Part shown: positions 35,332 through 44,030 of the stretch, one piece after another | How the letters are laid out: each line of letters opens with the position of its first letter | Numbering within the stretch: the first letter of the stretch is position 1 | NCBI GenBank assembly: GCA_937923405.1 | Contig: CALDUY010000002.1 | Coordinates: 558,001-622,000 of the forward strand | Source of the DNA: an uncultured Gemmataceae bacterium | GTDB lineage: Bacteria; Planctomycetota; Planctomycetia; Gemmatales; Gemmataceae | Length of the DNA: 64,000 nt | Reading direction: 5' to 3' | The notes under the pieces: model-generated | Told to the model about the DNA's origin: nothing | Database searches by the model: none | The model's input: the letters and a program-made list of their open reading frames with translations, nothing else | Position numbers and translations under genes: made by a program

Positions 35332-35359
35332 GAACCGCACCTGCGCTGAGGTGCGGTTC
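35332..35359 (-). terminator. Hairpin terminator downstream of the secreted-protein gene
   Basis: Perfect 11-bp arms GAACCGCACCT (35332-35342) and its complement (35349-35359) with a 6-nt loop, 15 bp past the stop of the minus-strand gene at 35375. The minus-strand sequence after the stem begins GTTTGTCTG, a weak T-rich tail. Confidence 0.55.
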
Positions 35360-35374
35360 AGCAGAGCTAGTGGT

Positions 35375-36055
35375 TCACGCGCTCGAGGAGGCACCAATCA
35401 ACGTCAGGCCGAAGCTCATCTTCGCTTTGTGTTCGCCAGCCGCGGCATCGATTTGGAACAACAACACCCAGTGTCCCTCGCCTTTGTCAACGAGTTTCGG
35501 CTCAGCAACCGCTCCCTTGCCTGGGAAGAGCAACAGCATAGAGGGATGTCCTTCTGTGGTGTGACCGCTCAACTCATTGAGTGATTTCGCCTCCATTAAG
35601 TCAGGTTTGGTGTCGTCCTCAGCGGGGCTGACGAGACAGAACTCGGAATACGGAGCCGTACCCATGTGATCGCCATCCATCGGCTGAATACCGAATCGCA
35701 GGGTGTACACGCCGGGTTTGACCTTCTGCTTGCGGTAGTCAGTCAGGCCCTTGGGCACACGCATCACGCCAATGAGAGATGAGACCGGCACTTCTTGATA
35801 AGTCAGGCCGTTCTTGACTTGCGTCTCGGTGGCCTTGACCGGCAACTCCTTGCGGAACCAAAGTTCGGCCAGTGTTCGCCCCTTAGCGTCGACAAGTTGC
35901 ACACACTGCTGCGAGAGCAGCTTGCGGATCGATTCCTTGACTTCCTTGGGAGGTTCGGCGTCCGAGATGGTTTTGATAGCATAGTTTGCAGCGTGGACGG
36001 GCCAAGCGAAACAAAAGCCGACGACGGCGAGCAGTGCCGTGCGGTGCAAAGTCAT
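35375..36055 (-). CDS. Secreted protein of unknown function
   Basis: 226-aa protein with a clear signal peptide (about 1-22, ending HAA). I do not recognise a named family. The body has a planctomycete-like beta-rich look, with a conserved-seeming segment YTLRFGIQPMDGDHMGTAPY and an acidic middle. No metal-binding or catalytic motif stands out. ATG 36055 has AGGAG about 9 nt upstream, and that ribosome site lies inside an 18-bp palindrome. It lies 80 bp downstream of the DUF1326 gene on the same strand, but a terminator-like hairpin separates them. Confidence 0.7.
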   Translation of the reverse strand: MTLHRTALLAVVGFCFAWPVHAANYAIKTISDAEPPKEVKESIRKLLSQQCVQLVDAKGRTLAELWFRKELPVKATETQVKNGLTYQEVPVSSLIGVMRVPKGLTDYRKQKVKPGVYTLRFGIQPMDGDHMGTAPYSEFCLVSPAEDDTKPDLMEAKSLNELSGHTTEGHPSMLLLFPGKGAVAEPKLVDKGEGHWVLLFQIDAAAGEHKAKMSFGLTLIGASSSA

Positions 36056-36059
36056 GATG

Positions 36060-36077
36060 GTTTACTCCTGAGTAAAC
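36060..36077 (-). promoter_or_regulatory. 18-bp palindrome over a ribosome binding site
   Basis: GTTTACTC and GAGTAAAC flank a 2-nt centre; on the minus strand the centre is the AGGAG ribosome site of the gene starting at 36055. It could be an operator for a dimeric repressor or an RNA switch that hides the ribosome site. It also overlaps the T-rich tail of the upstream terminator. Confidence 0.4.
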
Positions 36078-36085
36078 AAGACAAA

Positions 36086-36115
36086 GCACCAGAGAACAGA
36101 AAAATTCCCTGGTGC
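36086..36115 (-). terminator. Rho-independent-like terminator after the DUF1326 gene
   Basis: Arms 36086-36096 and 36105-36115 pair over 11 bp with one G-T wobble. On the minus strand the stem is followed by TTTGTCTTGTTTACTC. It lies 20 bp past the DUF1326 stop codon at 36136. Confidence 0.65.
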
Positions 36116-36135
36116 CCGAGGATCGAAAATGCAAC

Positions 36136-36789
36136 TTAGCGGATCGAGAAAGTTCCTAGATACGCTCCACGTCGTCCCCCGTCGGACCACTTGGCCCCGG
36201 CCTGATCACCCTGGTAGCTGTGTTCCACCGCCATCGCTGGTGTGACTGTCACACCCTGGACCAGCGGGGGATAGTAGGCCGACTCGTTGCCGCAGATCTT
36301 GTCGTGCTTGCCGTTGAGACAGCGCGTCTCGATCTTGGCGGCTCCAGCCTTCAGAGTGGCACAACCGTTCTCGTCACAGGGGCAGACGTTGAACTCGAAT
36401 TTATCGCTGGACACTTTAACCACATGCTGGGTCAGGTCGCCGCCTTGCTGTTTGGCCAACTGAATCAGAGCGGCTTTTTGCTCGTCGTTGGCCCGCTGAT
36501 CGACGATTAGAACGGCCTTGGCCTTGCCAGTCTGTGGCAGACCAAGGGTATCTGAGGCGGCCACCACTGCTACTACACCGAGACCGTCGAGTTGCACGCC
36601 AGCGAAACTGCCCGTTTCGACTTTCCAGCCGAGGACGGCGTGTTTGCCCGTCAAGTTGGTCTCGGCATTGGCGAAGCAAGGGCCTGTCCAGATGTCGCAG
36701 GTGCGTGCTTCGATGTACTGTCCTTTCAGCTCGGCAGAGGCGGTGCCGGTGAGCAGCGCTAGAGCAAAAATTGCGGCCAGCAGTCGCAT
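36136..36789 (-). CDS. Secreted DUF1326-family protein
   Basis: 217-aa protein with a signal peptide (about 1-19, ending ASA) and a DUF1326-like body: YIEARTCDIWTGPCFANAET near the start and later cysteines in NVCPCDENGC and CLNGKHDKICGNE. The family's function is not known; the cysteines could form disulfides or bind metal outside the cell. ATG 36789 has AAGGAG 7 nt upstream. A strong hairpin lies about 150 bp upstream. Confidence 0.8.
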   Translation of the reverse strand: MRLLAAIFALALLTGTASAELKGQYIEARTCDIWTGPCFANAETNLTGKHAVLGWKVETGSFAGVQLDGLGVVAVVAASDTLGLPQTGKAKAVLIVDQRANDEQKAALIQLAKQQGGDLTQHVVKVSSDKFEFNVCPCDENGCATLKAGAAKIETRCLNGKHDKICGNESAYYPPLVQGVTVTPAMAVEHSYQGDQAGAKWSDGGRRGAYLGTFSIR

Positions 36790-36940
36790 GAGCTTTATCT
36801 CCTTGTGTGGACAAAGAAGGGATCGCTTTGGCAGGTAACTTCTGTCCATTGTCAACCGATTTGATACAGCCGTCAAGAGCTGTAGCCCAGAATCAACTGT
36901 GAGTAGATAACAGGGTGGTTCGAGCTGCTGGTTTGGAGAA

Positions 36941-36973
36941 TCAGCTCACCTGACCATCGTCCAGGTGAGCTGA
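36941..36973. repeat. Perfect 12-bp inverted repeat
   Basis: TCAGCTCACCTG (36941-36952) and CAGGTGAGCTGA (36962-36973) with a 9-nt loop, between the DUF1326 gene and the small membrane-protein gene. Neither side has a T tract, so an operator or a structured leader is as likely as a terminator. The rest of 36790-37078 shows no gene. Confidence 0.5.
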
Positions 36974-37078
36974 GCAAGAATGAAGTTACTTACTACTGGT
37001 TGATGTAGCTGAATTGTAGGTTGGCTTACTAACGCCTCCTCTGAGTAGAGGGGGTCTCCGTGGCTCAGCAACCCTCAC

Positions 37079-37176
37079 GGAAGACTTATGTCCTCCGCTC
37101 AGAAGCTTGCTTACGTCCGCCGCTCTGAAGCTCGAAGACTCCAACCTTCCCTCAGTTCAGCTGCAGTGAACCACTA
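37079..37176. repeat. Composite intergenic repeat
   Basis: Contains the palindrome-like CGGAAGACTTATGTCCTCCG (37079-37098), a segment 37120-37165 repeated in inverted form at 35184-35225, and a 26-bp element (37151-37176) nearly identical to 11205-11230. It ends at the 3' end of the small membrane-protein gene. Confidence 0.6.
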
Positions 37177-37392
37177 TGGTCTGCTCTGGTTTGATGTAGC
37201 TGGATGCTCGGTACAGACATCGCTTCGTGAACCAGCCGATAGGGCATACAAACCGCCTGACAAGATGCACAACAGAGTACCAACAATGCACCCGAAGGTT
37301 TGCTCCATTCCGGTGCCAAACAATAAGGACATCGTGACGGTTAGTAACCCCATCATCAGGGTGACAAATCCCCATCCTTCTGCGCGAGACAT
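37174..37392 (-). CDS. Small membrane protein, unknown function
   Basis: 72-aa product with two predicted TM helices (about 9-26 and 31-50) of the form FVTLMMGLLTVTMSLLFGT and GCIVGTLLCILSGGLY, then a short hydrophilic tail. ATG 37392 has TTGGAG about 9 nt upstream. I do not recognise it. Support comes from the ribosome site and the two helices; the last codons run into a repeat, so the C-terminus may have been replaced. Confidence 0.5.
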   Translation of the reverse strand: MSRAEGWGFVTLMMGLLTVTMSLLFGTGMEQTFGCIVGTLLCILSGGLYALSAGSRSDVCTEHPATSNQSRP

Positions 37393-37806
37393 GATTTTTG
37401 CTCCAACAAACAAGCTTACCTACAACAAGTAATTCGCTTGCCACAAATCCGACTTTTGTCACTAAGCAGTACTTATCGACAAATTTAGTTGCTACACAGT
37501 TGGAGTGTGGAAGGAGCTTTTCGCCTTCTTTTAAGCTGGGGTGAGGAGAACTCGATTACTCCTGCCACTAACTAAAAAACTAGTAGTAACAGTTCAATAA
37601 ATTTTAGGTGATGTTTCAATTTAGTTTTCATGTAAATCGCGTTGCGATGAAGAAGCACGATGTATCTGCCCGATGGTTGCCAATCTATTTATCCGACCAA
37701 CAAAAAACGATCTACAAGATCTTAGAACTCTAGTTTTACCTACCTAGATGAGAAAATGTTCGAGAAGTGATTTTGGCTGGTCGAGTAGCAGAGGTCCGCA
37801 CTTGGA
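37393..37806. other. AT-rich intergenic region
   Basis: 414 bp, noticeably richer in A and T than its surroundings, with several T and A runs. I see no coding region with a ribosome site, no tRNA and no strong hairpin. It lies between the small membrane-protein gene and the end of the lipoprotein gene. Confidence 0.4.
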
Positions 37807-38355
37807 TTAGGGCGAGCCGGGCACTCGGTTGAGGGAGCGGACACAATAGGCGGGCACGATTTGGAACGGCGCGGGATCGACCAGTTCACCTTCGACGCGG
37901 ACCAGTTGACCGGAGCGAAAGCCGTCCATCGGTCCAGTGCGCAGTAACTCCAGTTCACCACCGAAAGGGTCCTTCGATTCTGGTCCAGCGTAGCGCACCA
38001 ACCATCGATCACGTTGGGCATCATAGATTAGCTGACCGACGAGCCACTGATGATCGGCGGCTGCGCCACAACTCGGCATCGTCGGCTTGGGAGATGGAAG
38101 GGGAGTCCAGGCGGCGATCAGTTGGGGTTCCGTTGGCTTCTCTGTACGTCGTTGTCGTGCGATGCGCGGCCGACGATAAACAACTTGTCGGATCGGCGGA
38201 GTCCAGTTCTCCGGTGGGGAAACAGCTGGTCGCATCACTAGGGATGAAGGAACCTGGCCGTCGATCAACGCCGGGCGGGACGGCGGCGGAGCATGACATC
38301 CAAGGGCCAGCAGCATTGCCGCGGTCAGGCTATATCGCAGTCTGTACAAGGACAT
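37807..38355 (-). CDS. Putative lipoprotein, unknown function
   Basis: 182-aa protein with a lipoprotein signal: MSLYRLRY, a hydrophobic stretch and lipobox LALGC (Cys about 20). A proline-rich linker (about 22-95) precedes a small globular region (about 100-175) with QLIYDAQRDRWLVRY and RVEGELVDP. ATG 38355 has AGGAA 9 nt upstream; the frame continues upstream without signal character. Family not recognised; the C-terminal part resembles a small OB-like fold only by general pattern. Confidence 0.6.
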   Translation of the reverse strand: MSLYRLRYSLTAAMLLALGCHAPPPSRPALIDGQVPSSLVMRPAVSPPENWTPPIRQVVYRRPRIARQRRTEKPTEPQLIAAWTPLPSPKPTMPSCGAAADHQWLVGQLIYDAQRDRWLVRYAGPESKDPFGGELELLRTGPMDGFRSGQLVRVEGELVDPAPFQIVPAYCVRSLNRVPGSP

Positions 38356-38486
38356 GTGCGAGATTCCTGACAAACGTGAAAAGGAGGCAGGACATCCAGA
38401 ATTGTTATCGGCGCGGGAATTGGCGGATCTTGCGGAATAGAGCGGATTTTTCGAGGCGGTGGCAATCTTGTGCCCTTCACCCCTTA

Positions 38487-38513
38487 CCCCTCTCCCCTGA
38501 ATGGGGAGAGGGG
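38487..38513. repeat. Perfect 11-bp inverted repeat, C-rich/G-rich
   Basis: CCCCTCTCCCC (38487-38497) and GGGGAGAGGGG (38503-38513) with a 5-nt loop, 50 bp past the spoVG stop. This sequence type recurs between genes in many GC-rich bacterial genomes. It probably acts as a transcription end for the minus-strand ispE-spoVG unit. A degenerate relative is at about 42455-42485. Confidence 0.6.
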
Positions 38514-38562
38514 AACCAGAAGCCGTTCCCTCAGCTGCTCGGAGGGAGGAACTCAACCGAGT

Positions 38563-39147
38563 TTACATAATGCCCGCGCCGAAGTCCTTGGAGCGATCAT
38601 CGCGCGCTGTCGCTGGGGTGCTGCTGCTGGCATGGGTGCCTCGGCTGGCGTGCGAGCCATGCGTGCGGTAACCCCGTCCGCTAATCTCGGCGACGATCTG
38701 CGTGTACGACGTGCCCTCGAACTCGGGAGAGTCGTAGTCGTCGTAGGTGCAGGTGTAGCCAGGCTGCTTAGCGCGTTCCTTCTCCATCTGGAACGCCTTG
38801 ATGACGGCATTCTGGATGATCTCGCGACAAGCGCTGTTGATCGGGTGGGCAATGTCAGCATGCAACTTCACGCGCCCGTCGGCATCGCGAGTAGCGCGAT
38901 CCTCGTCGAGCTTGGTGCCGCACTGATTGCAGAACCGTGCCCGCAAGTGGTTCTTGCAGCCGCACGAACTGCACCGATCGGTGAGCTTGCGGCTCGGCAT
39001 GGCCACGAAGGGACCTTTGGTTCCCTCAATGATTTTCAAATCGCGGATGACGAAAGCGTCATCGAACGTCACCGAGCAGAAGGCCTGCAGGCGCTCGTTC
39101 TCGCTGTTGTCTTCCATGAGCTTGATTCGGACTTCGGTGATGACCAC
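38563..39147 (-). CDS. spoVG: SpoVG-family regulator with inserted zinc ribbon
   Basis: 194-aa SpoVG-like nucleic-acid-binding protein. The N-terminal SpoVG core is plain: [39 protein letters not shown] and [12 protein letters not shown] four-Cys zinc ribbon (CSSCG then CNQCG, about residues 58-77) interrupts it before the [12 protein letters not shown] part, which completes the fold. A C-terminal Ser/Thr/Ala-rich tail follows. GTG 39147 was chosen because AGGAG lies 7 nt upstream and it gives the standard N-terminus. It follows ispE by 28 bp; ispE and spoVG are also near neighbours in Bacillus. Confidence 0.9.
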   Translation of the reverse strand: MVITEVRIKLMEDNSENERLQAFCSVTFDDAFVIRDLKIIEGTKGPFVAMPSRKLTDRCSSCGCKNHLRARFCNQCGTKLDEDRATRDADGRVKLHADIAHPINSACREIIQNAVIKAFQMEKERAKQPGYTCTYDDYDSPEFEGTSYTQIVAEISGRGYRTHGSHASRGTHASSSTPATARDDRSKDFGAGIM

Positions 39148-39175
39148 GTCTGATCTCCTATGGACTGTGGCACAC

Positions 39176-40060
39176 TCAATCGCAACTCCGCACAACAAAC
39201 ACACGAGCTTGACAGCCAGCCTCCTGCTGAGAAGCCAACGCCCGTGCAAGCCGCAGGGCCTCGGCAGCATCGTTCGCCAGGGCGAACAGCGTGCTACCGC
39301 TCCCGCTCATCCGCGCCCCAGCCGGTCGCAATCGCGCGAGACGCTCGCGCCAGCCGGCCACTTCGGGGCACAGTCGCATTGCCGGCTCTTCCAGCCGGTT
39401 ATATAGATTCATTCCAAGATCTGCAATATCGCCTTTCTCGGCAGCTCGTCGGGCCGCTCCGCCGTCCCGTGGTGGGCCGTCCAGCCGCAGCGCCCGAAAG
39501 ACGCTCGCGGTAGACAGTCCGACTCGCGGACAACACAGCACCAGATACAGACGACTACCCAGAGTCATTGGCTCGATGATCTCGCCCCGCCCGGTACACC
39601 AGGCGGCAGGTCCATGAAAGAAAAACGCTACGTCGCTGCCGAGTTCGGCTCCCAAGGTGGCTAGCTGCTCGGGCCGCAATCCCAACCGCCACAGCCGGTT
39701 CAATCCCGCCAGGGTGGCTGCGGCATCGGACGATCCTCCAGCCAGGCCCGCCTCGGTGGGGATGCGCTTGGCCAGATGAATCGCCACTCCCGAACGGATG
39801 TCGAACCGTTCACGGAGCAAGCGTGCTGCGCGGTGGACGAGGTTCTCGGGGCCAACAGAAAGACCGGGATGGTCGCAAGTCAAGTAAATGTCTTGCGACG
39901 CTTGTTCGCGGAAGTGAAGCGTGTCGAAGAGTCCGACCGTCACCATCAGCGTGTTCAGGTCATGGTAGCCATCCGAGCGACGCCCCAGCACCTCCAGAAA
40001 GAGGTTGACTTTAGCAGGGGTCCACACACGGACGGAGTAGCCTTCACGCTGTATCCACAT
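39176..40060 (-). CDS. ispE: 4-diphosphocytidyl-2-C-methyl-D-erythritol kinase
   Basis: GHMP-family kinase of the MEP isoprenoid pathway. The 294-aa protein shows [21 protein letters not shown] at the start (quoted in part: AKVNLFLEV), ATP-binding [15 protein letters not shown], and C-terminal [17 protein letters not shown] 40060 gives the normal length; the open frame extends upstream without homology. The sequence upstream, 40061-40321, holds no gene that I can see and should contain the promoter of ispE-spoVG. Confidence 0.94.
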   Translation of the reverse strand: MWIQREGYSVRVWTPAKVNLFLEVLGRRSDGYHDLNTLMVTVGLFDTLHFREQASQDIYLTCDHPGLSVGPENLVHRAARLLRERFDIRSGVAIHLAKRIPTEAGLAGGSSDAAATLAGLNRLWRLGLRPEQLATLGAELGSDVAFFFHGPAAWCTGRGEIIEPMTLGSRLYLVLCCPRVGLSTASVFRALRLDGPPRDGGAARRAAEKGDIADLGMNLYNRLEEPAMRLCPEVAGWRERLARLRPAGARMSGSGSTLFALANDAAEALRLARALASQQEAGCQARVFVVRSCD

Positions 40061-40321
40061 GAGCCGCGAGCCGGTTCTGGGAGAGGCTCCTTCCTTGGAG
40101 TCGCCAGCGTCCGGCCTTCTTGGCTGGGTTGCTGGTAAGTGGGGGAACCTATCCGGTTTGCCTCGGTTGCACGTCACCGACCGAACGGGGGCGATATTAC
40201 CTTTGCCCGAGAAAGGCGTCAAGCCGGCTCTCCGGGCGGGACAACCCAGCGGCACAACCTGAAGCGAGCGAGTCGGCCAGGAAGGCGGTCTTCCCAGTCC
40301 GACTCGCTTGTTTCCCCGCCC

Positions 40322-40786
40322 CTAGTCCTGGCGTTTCTTCATTTCCTCTTTGAGTTTACGCATTTCCTGCATTAACTTCGTGATCTGTTTGCGATTCTCC
40401 TTGATGCTCTTTTCCAGCCTCTCGTTATCCGTCTGCACCTGCCGCCCTTCCAGATCCTGGCGCAGAAAATTTTCTCGAGCCAGCTTCCAGCCCAATAGGA
40501 AAGATCGCTTCTGGTCCGACGATCACCTGGAAGTAGGTCTCATGTTTCGCTCGGGTTTTGGCATCGATGGGAGCGAACCCCCCTGGGCATCTTGCCGAGC
40601 AGCTCTATGTTGTGCGGACTATCCCAGGGTTCATCGAGTTTGAACTGCTTGTATAGAGCCGCTTCCTCACGCTGTTGGACAAAGAAAGCGGCGCAGCAAC
40701 TCAGCGTCCGTGGTCTCCACGCCGCCGTACCTCGGAAAGAGTCGACGCACCGCAAGGAGGATGCTGTCGCCAGATTGTTCGGACAT
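40322..40786 (-). pseudogene. Chimeric remnant: ECF sigma N-terminus joined to DUF1559-like sequence
   Basis: Minus-strand coding remains in several frames. From ATG 40786 (GGAGGAG 7 nt upstream) the frame reads like a planctomycete ECF sigma N-terminus (TDAELLRRF). A tandem AAAGAAAG at 40681-40688 shifts the frame by 4 nt; the next frame gives VQQREEAALYKQF and LDEPWDSPHN, the latter typical of DUF1559-like proteins. An extra base in the C6 run at 40578-40583 shifts again to FAPIDAKTRAKHETYFQVIV. A third change leads to a coiled-coil end (NERLEKSIKENRKQ) with stop at 40322. Three frameshifts and mixed domains argue for a dead gene, possibly formed by an internal deletion. Confidence 0.7.
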
Positions 40787-41015
40787 GGTATCGCTCCTCC
40801 ATTGCTATAGAACCTAGCAGAAGCCGTTCGCATACGAAAAAATTTTGCCAGGGAACGAGTTGATTGCCACTTCACCCTGAAATGTTGTGCCCCAGGAGAA
40901 AGGGAAATTCAATGAAGAAAGCAAGGGGTTCAGATGAATAATGGGGTTCTCGGCTGACGCTCTCGACCGACATCCAGATAAAAAATTTATTTGGATGTTT
41001 AACCTCGAGGGAATC

Positions 41016-42401
41016 ATGTGGACTGCTGCTAGCCGTCGCCAGTTTCTAGCCACTGCCTGTCTCACCTCGACCTCGTTGGGCGGTCTTGGCCGACTCCTCG
41101 GTCAAGTCCCCTCGCCCCAGGTCAGGGACGACCAGAAGAAGTTCAAGCCGGACACGCTCTTCCTCACCTGGCAACAGGATCCGACCACGACGATGACCAT
41201 CCAGTGGATCGGCAAGAAAAGAGACGCAGGCGATGCGACGATCCTCTACCGCGACCGCGGCAAGGGCGAGGAGTGGATCATCGGACCAACCGCAAAGACC
41301 ACTCCGTTTCCGGTCGTGGAGACGACGTCGCTCGCTCCGCAACCCGGAGCCGATTGGGGAGAACCCGACCCCGCGGCCAAACGCCCACTGTCGAAGTACA
41401 CTGGGCCAACCGATTTGACCATCTTTCGGGCCGAATTGACCAAACTGACGCCGGGCACCGAGTACGAGTTCACCATCGGACTGAACGCGCCGACGTGGCG
41501 ATTCCGTACCATGCCGGCTAAGGCGACGAAGGCTTTTCACTTCATCAGTGGCGGGGATGCGGGAGTCGGCCCATCTGCGGTGGCGAACAATAGGGTCGCT
41601 GCCGGGCAGGATCCGATGTTCGTCCTGATCGCTGGTGATCTCGGCTACGATAACGGGGTGAACGGCGACACCGCTCTGCAGTTCATCCGCAACTACTCCA
41701 GCACCATGATCGACTCAGCTGGGCGATTGATCCCGCTGGTGACCTGTCTGGGTAACCACGAAGTACGCGGAGGCTATGGCAAAACGCTAAAAGAGGCCAC
41801 GTTCTTCACCCCGTTGTTCGGCGGTCTGTATTCCGAGACTGGATATGCCACCCTCGACTTCGGCGACTACTTGTCGCTCGTGCTGCTTGACTCTGGACAC
41901 TGCTCGCCGATCGGCGGCGAACAAACCGCTTGGCTGGAAAAGGTATTCAAAGAGCGCGCCGGTAAACCGCACGTCATTGCCGTCACTCATGTTCCCTGTT
42001 ATCCATCCTACCGAGTGCCGGAAGGCAAGGGGGATAAGTTCGGTACCGGCGAGGAGCAGCGGAAATACTGGTGTCCGTTGTTCGAGAAATACGGAGTGGA
42101 CCTCGTACTCGAACACCACGACCACACCTTCAAGCGGACCCGCCCATTGACCGGCGGTCTAGTGGACGAGGCGACAGGCATTACCTACTTAGGCGATGGC
42201 TCTTGGGGTAAACTCCGTATTCCCAAAACTCCGGAGATGCGATCCTACCTTGAAGAGGTGAGTATCAACTACCACATCACCCTGCACCGCTTGGAGGGTG
42301 AGCAGGAGTTTCATTTGGCCTTCGGGGAGACGGGCAAAGTTCTGGACGTGTTCCGAACGGTCAAGAAACCGCGGCATCACAAGCCCGATCTTAGTAAATA
42401 A
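41016..42401 (+). CDS. Tat-exported metallophosphatase, purple-acid-phosphatase-like
   Basis: 461-aa phosphoesterase. A twin-arginine signal (SRRQFLATAC, then a hydrophobic run) opens it. Residues about 50-190 form a fibronectin-like domain as in purple acid phosphatases. The metallophosphoesterase domain has all metal-binding blocks: SGGDAGVG, AGDLGYDNG, LGNHEVRGG, VTHVPCYP and EHHDHTFKR. ATG 41016 was chosen for the signal peptide and GAGGG upstream. Probably releases phosphate from organic phosphates in the periplasm; no phosphate-starvation operator was identified. Confidence 0.88.
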   Translation: MWTAASRRQFLATACLTSTSLGGLGRLLGQVPSPQVRDDQKKFKPDTLFLTWQQDPTTTMTIQWIGKKRDAGDATILYRDRGKGEEWIIGPTAKTTPFPVVETTSLAPQPGADWGEPDPAAKRPLSKYTGPTDLTIFRAELTKLTPGTEYEFTIGLNAPTWRFRTMPAKATKAFHFISGGDAGVGPSAVANNRVAAGQDPMFVLIAGDLGYDNGVNGDTALQFIRNYSSTMIDSAGRLIPLVTCLGNHEVRGGYGKTLKEATFFTPLFGGLYSETGYATLDFGDYLSLVLLDSGHCSPIGGEQTAWLEKVFKERAGKPHVIAVTHVPCYPSYRVPEGKGDKFGTGEEQRKYWCPLFEKYGVDLVLEHHDHTFKRTRPLTGGLVDEATGITYLGDGSWGKLRIPKTPEMRSYLEEVSINYHITLHRLEGEQEFHLAFGETGKVLDVFRTVKKPRHHKPDLSK

Positions 42402-42658
42402 GTCGATTCCGCACCGTTGCGCGACGCCAGCAGATCGGGGGTGCTGAGAGCAATTCGGTTCCCTTCTCCCCAACGGCAGAGGGGAACTTAGGCTCACAGC
42501 TATCGACGGCTAATTGCTAAAATTTTTAGTTATTCTGCTCTGTAGACTTGTCGGGCTGAGGATCGCGACTTCGGTCTCTCGCGGAGTAGTAGGGCACAGA
42601 ATACGGAGAAACAAGACCGCAAAACAGGCCTTAGAGGAAACTTTCGATTCCATTTCCG

Positions 42659-43870
42659 CTACAGTAACAGAAGCCTTGAAACCGAAACTCCGGAGTCGGG
42701 CCGATGAAGTCGATTCGGGAGCGGCACGGGCTTGGGAGGTGTGGAGTCGGCAGGACGCAGCGGCTCTGTCCGCGAAGGCAACGGTAGTCGTCGAGCAGCG
42801 GAAGTGGCCGGTTCGGTCAGTATGCGGAAGAGCGGCGGCTCCAATTGATCGAAGGTCACGACCAGTCCGGTGCGTCGCGCCCAGATGCCTGCTGGCGCGG
42901 TCAGCACGACTTCATAGGCCGTCTCGGGTTGCACTTGGTCCAGCACCCAGCGAGGTGGATGCAGTTCGTCGGCCTGATCCAGCGGTACAAACTCGAAGAA
43001 GACGCCGTGCTCCACCAACAGCCGCATCTGGGGGTAGCTAGGGTCGGACACCCCTAGCGGTGCCTCGGGATAGGTCAATAGATCGATCGTCTGGATCCCT
43101 TCGGCCTCGGCAGGCAGTGCGGCAGTCAAGGCATCGGTACGCAATCGAACCAGCACACGCAACTGCGGCCAGAGACGGCGTAGCGACGATTCACCTCGTT
43201 GGTGGCACGCCTGCTGCAGCAGCGCATCGAGCCGTTTCGCTGAGCCGACGATCGCTGTCAGTGGTCGATCCAGCCATTGCCGGGCCAGCGTCGCTGGGTC
43301 GCCAGCACTGGCGTCCTCGACAACGTGATGGATGGTCAGGGGAAAACGTGCTTGCACCAACTGCTGGGCAGTGTACGCTCCCGAGAAGAGCAGCCGAGTG
43401 TCATCTCCCAGCCAGAGTATACGCCCATCAAGCAAGCGAACACGCGGCTGAGCGCGCAGAGCTAATGCGAACGCGGTGCGAATAGCCCGACGATGGGCCT
43501 GGATCAGCTCAGGTGTCAGCCGCAATGGACGATCGAGTTGATCAACGAGTAACGGAGTTTGCCGCTCCGGATCGACCAATTCTCTGTCACTAGTCAGACG
43601 ATACCAGACCGTCCTCTCGTGTAGCGGCACCAAGCGCTGATAGTCGGCAATGCAGCGGATGCGGTTGAAGTCGTGATCATGACCAAACGGTGTAGCTCGC
43701 GCCTGATGGATCAGGTTGAGCAAAGTGCGCAATTGAGCACGAACGGCGGGAAAGCGATCCAGCCGAGCCAAGTGCCGCCGACATCGGGCCGCCAGGAGAG
43801 CTTCCAGCACTCTCCGGACCAGGGGGAAATCAGCGATCGGGGAAAGCAGTCGTGCTTCCAGCGCGCTCAC
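42659..43870 (-). CDS. GH3-like acyl-adenylating family protein, degenerate
   Basis: 403-aa protein that resembles GH3 (auxin-responsive) acyl-amide synthetases in its N-terminal region (ATPFGHDHDFNRIRCIADYQ and RLVPLHERTVWY) and in LLVEHGVFFEFVPLDQ. The ATP-binding TSGTTSG motif expected near residue 95 is replaced by TPLLVDQLDRPLRL, the usual YRTGD has become RRTGLVV, and the C-terminal domain is missing, replaced by a Pro/Arg-rich tail. It is therefore unlikely to adenylate anything. It may be a decaying gene or a repurposed binding protein. Confidence 0.65.
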   Translation of the reverse strand: MSALEARLLSPIADFPLVRRVLEALLAARCRRHLARLDRFPAVRAQLRTLLNLIHQARATPFGHDHDFNRIRCIADYQRLVPLHERTVWYRLTSDRELVDPERQTPLLVDQLDRPLRLTPELIQAHRRAIRTAFALALRAQPRVRLLDGRILWLGDDTRLLFSGAYTAQQLVQARFPLTIHHVVEDASAGDPATLARQWLDRPLTAIVGSAKRLDALLQQACHQRGESSLRRLWPQLRVLVRLRTDALTAALPAEAEGIQTIDLLTYPEAPLGVSDPSYPQMRLLVEHGVFFEFVPLDQADELHPPRWVLDQVQPETAYEVVLTAPAGIWARRTGLVVTFDQLEPPLFRILTEPATSAARRLPLPSRTEPLRPADSTPPKPVPLPNRLHRPDSGVSVSRLLLL

Positions 43871-44030
43871 GAACAGCGAATCCTCCGTTACGGGGTCGCG
43901 CCAGCCAATCCGTCTCTACAGATGAAACTAACAGTTGGGCAACAGGGGTACAAGTGGCAAGTCGTGACGATTGGCCCAAATTTTTCTTTTTCTTCGGAAT
44001 AGACAAGCCTCGGCGTCGTCTTCTCTGACG

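Noticed and set aside
35270..35584. Plus-strand open frame across the repeat cluster
   Set aside because: It runs through palindromic repeats and then antisense to the secreted-protein gene, with no protein-like features.
37088..37432. Plus-strand open frame of 114 codons
   Set aside because: Its first part is repeat DNA and the rest is antisense to the small membrane protein, which has a better ribosome site and clear TM helices.
38487..38513. Part of a CRISPR or tandem array
   Set aside because: Only one inverted repeat is present, with no regularly spaced copies or cas genes.
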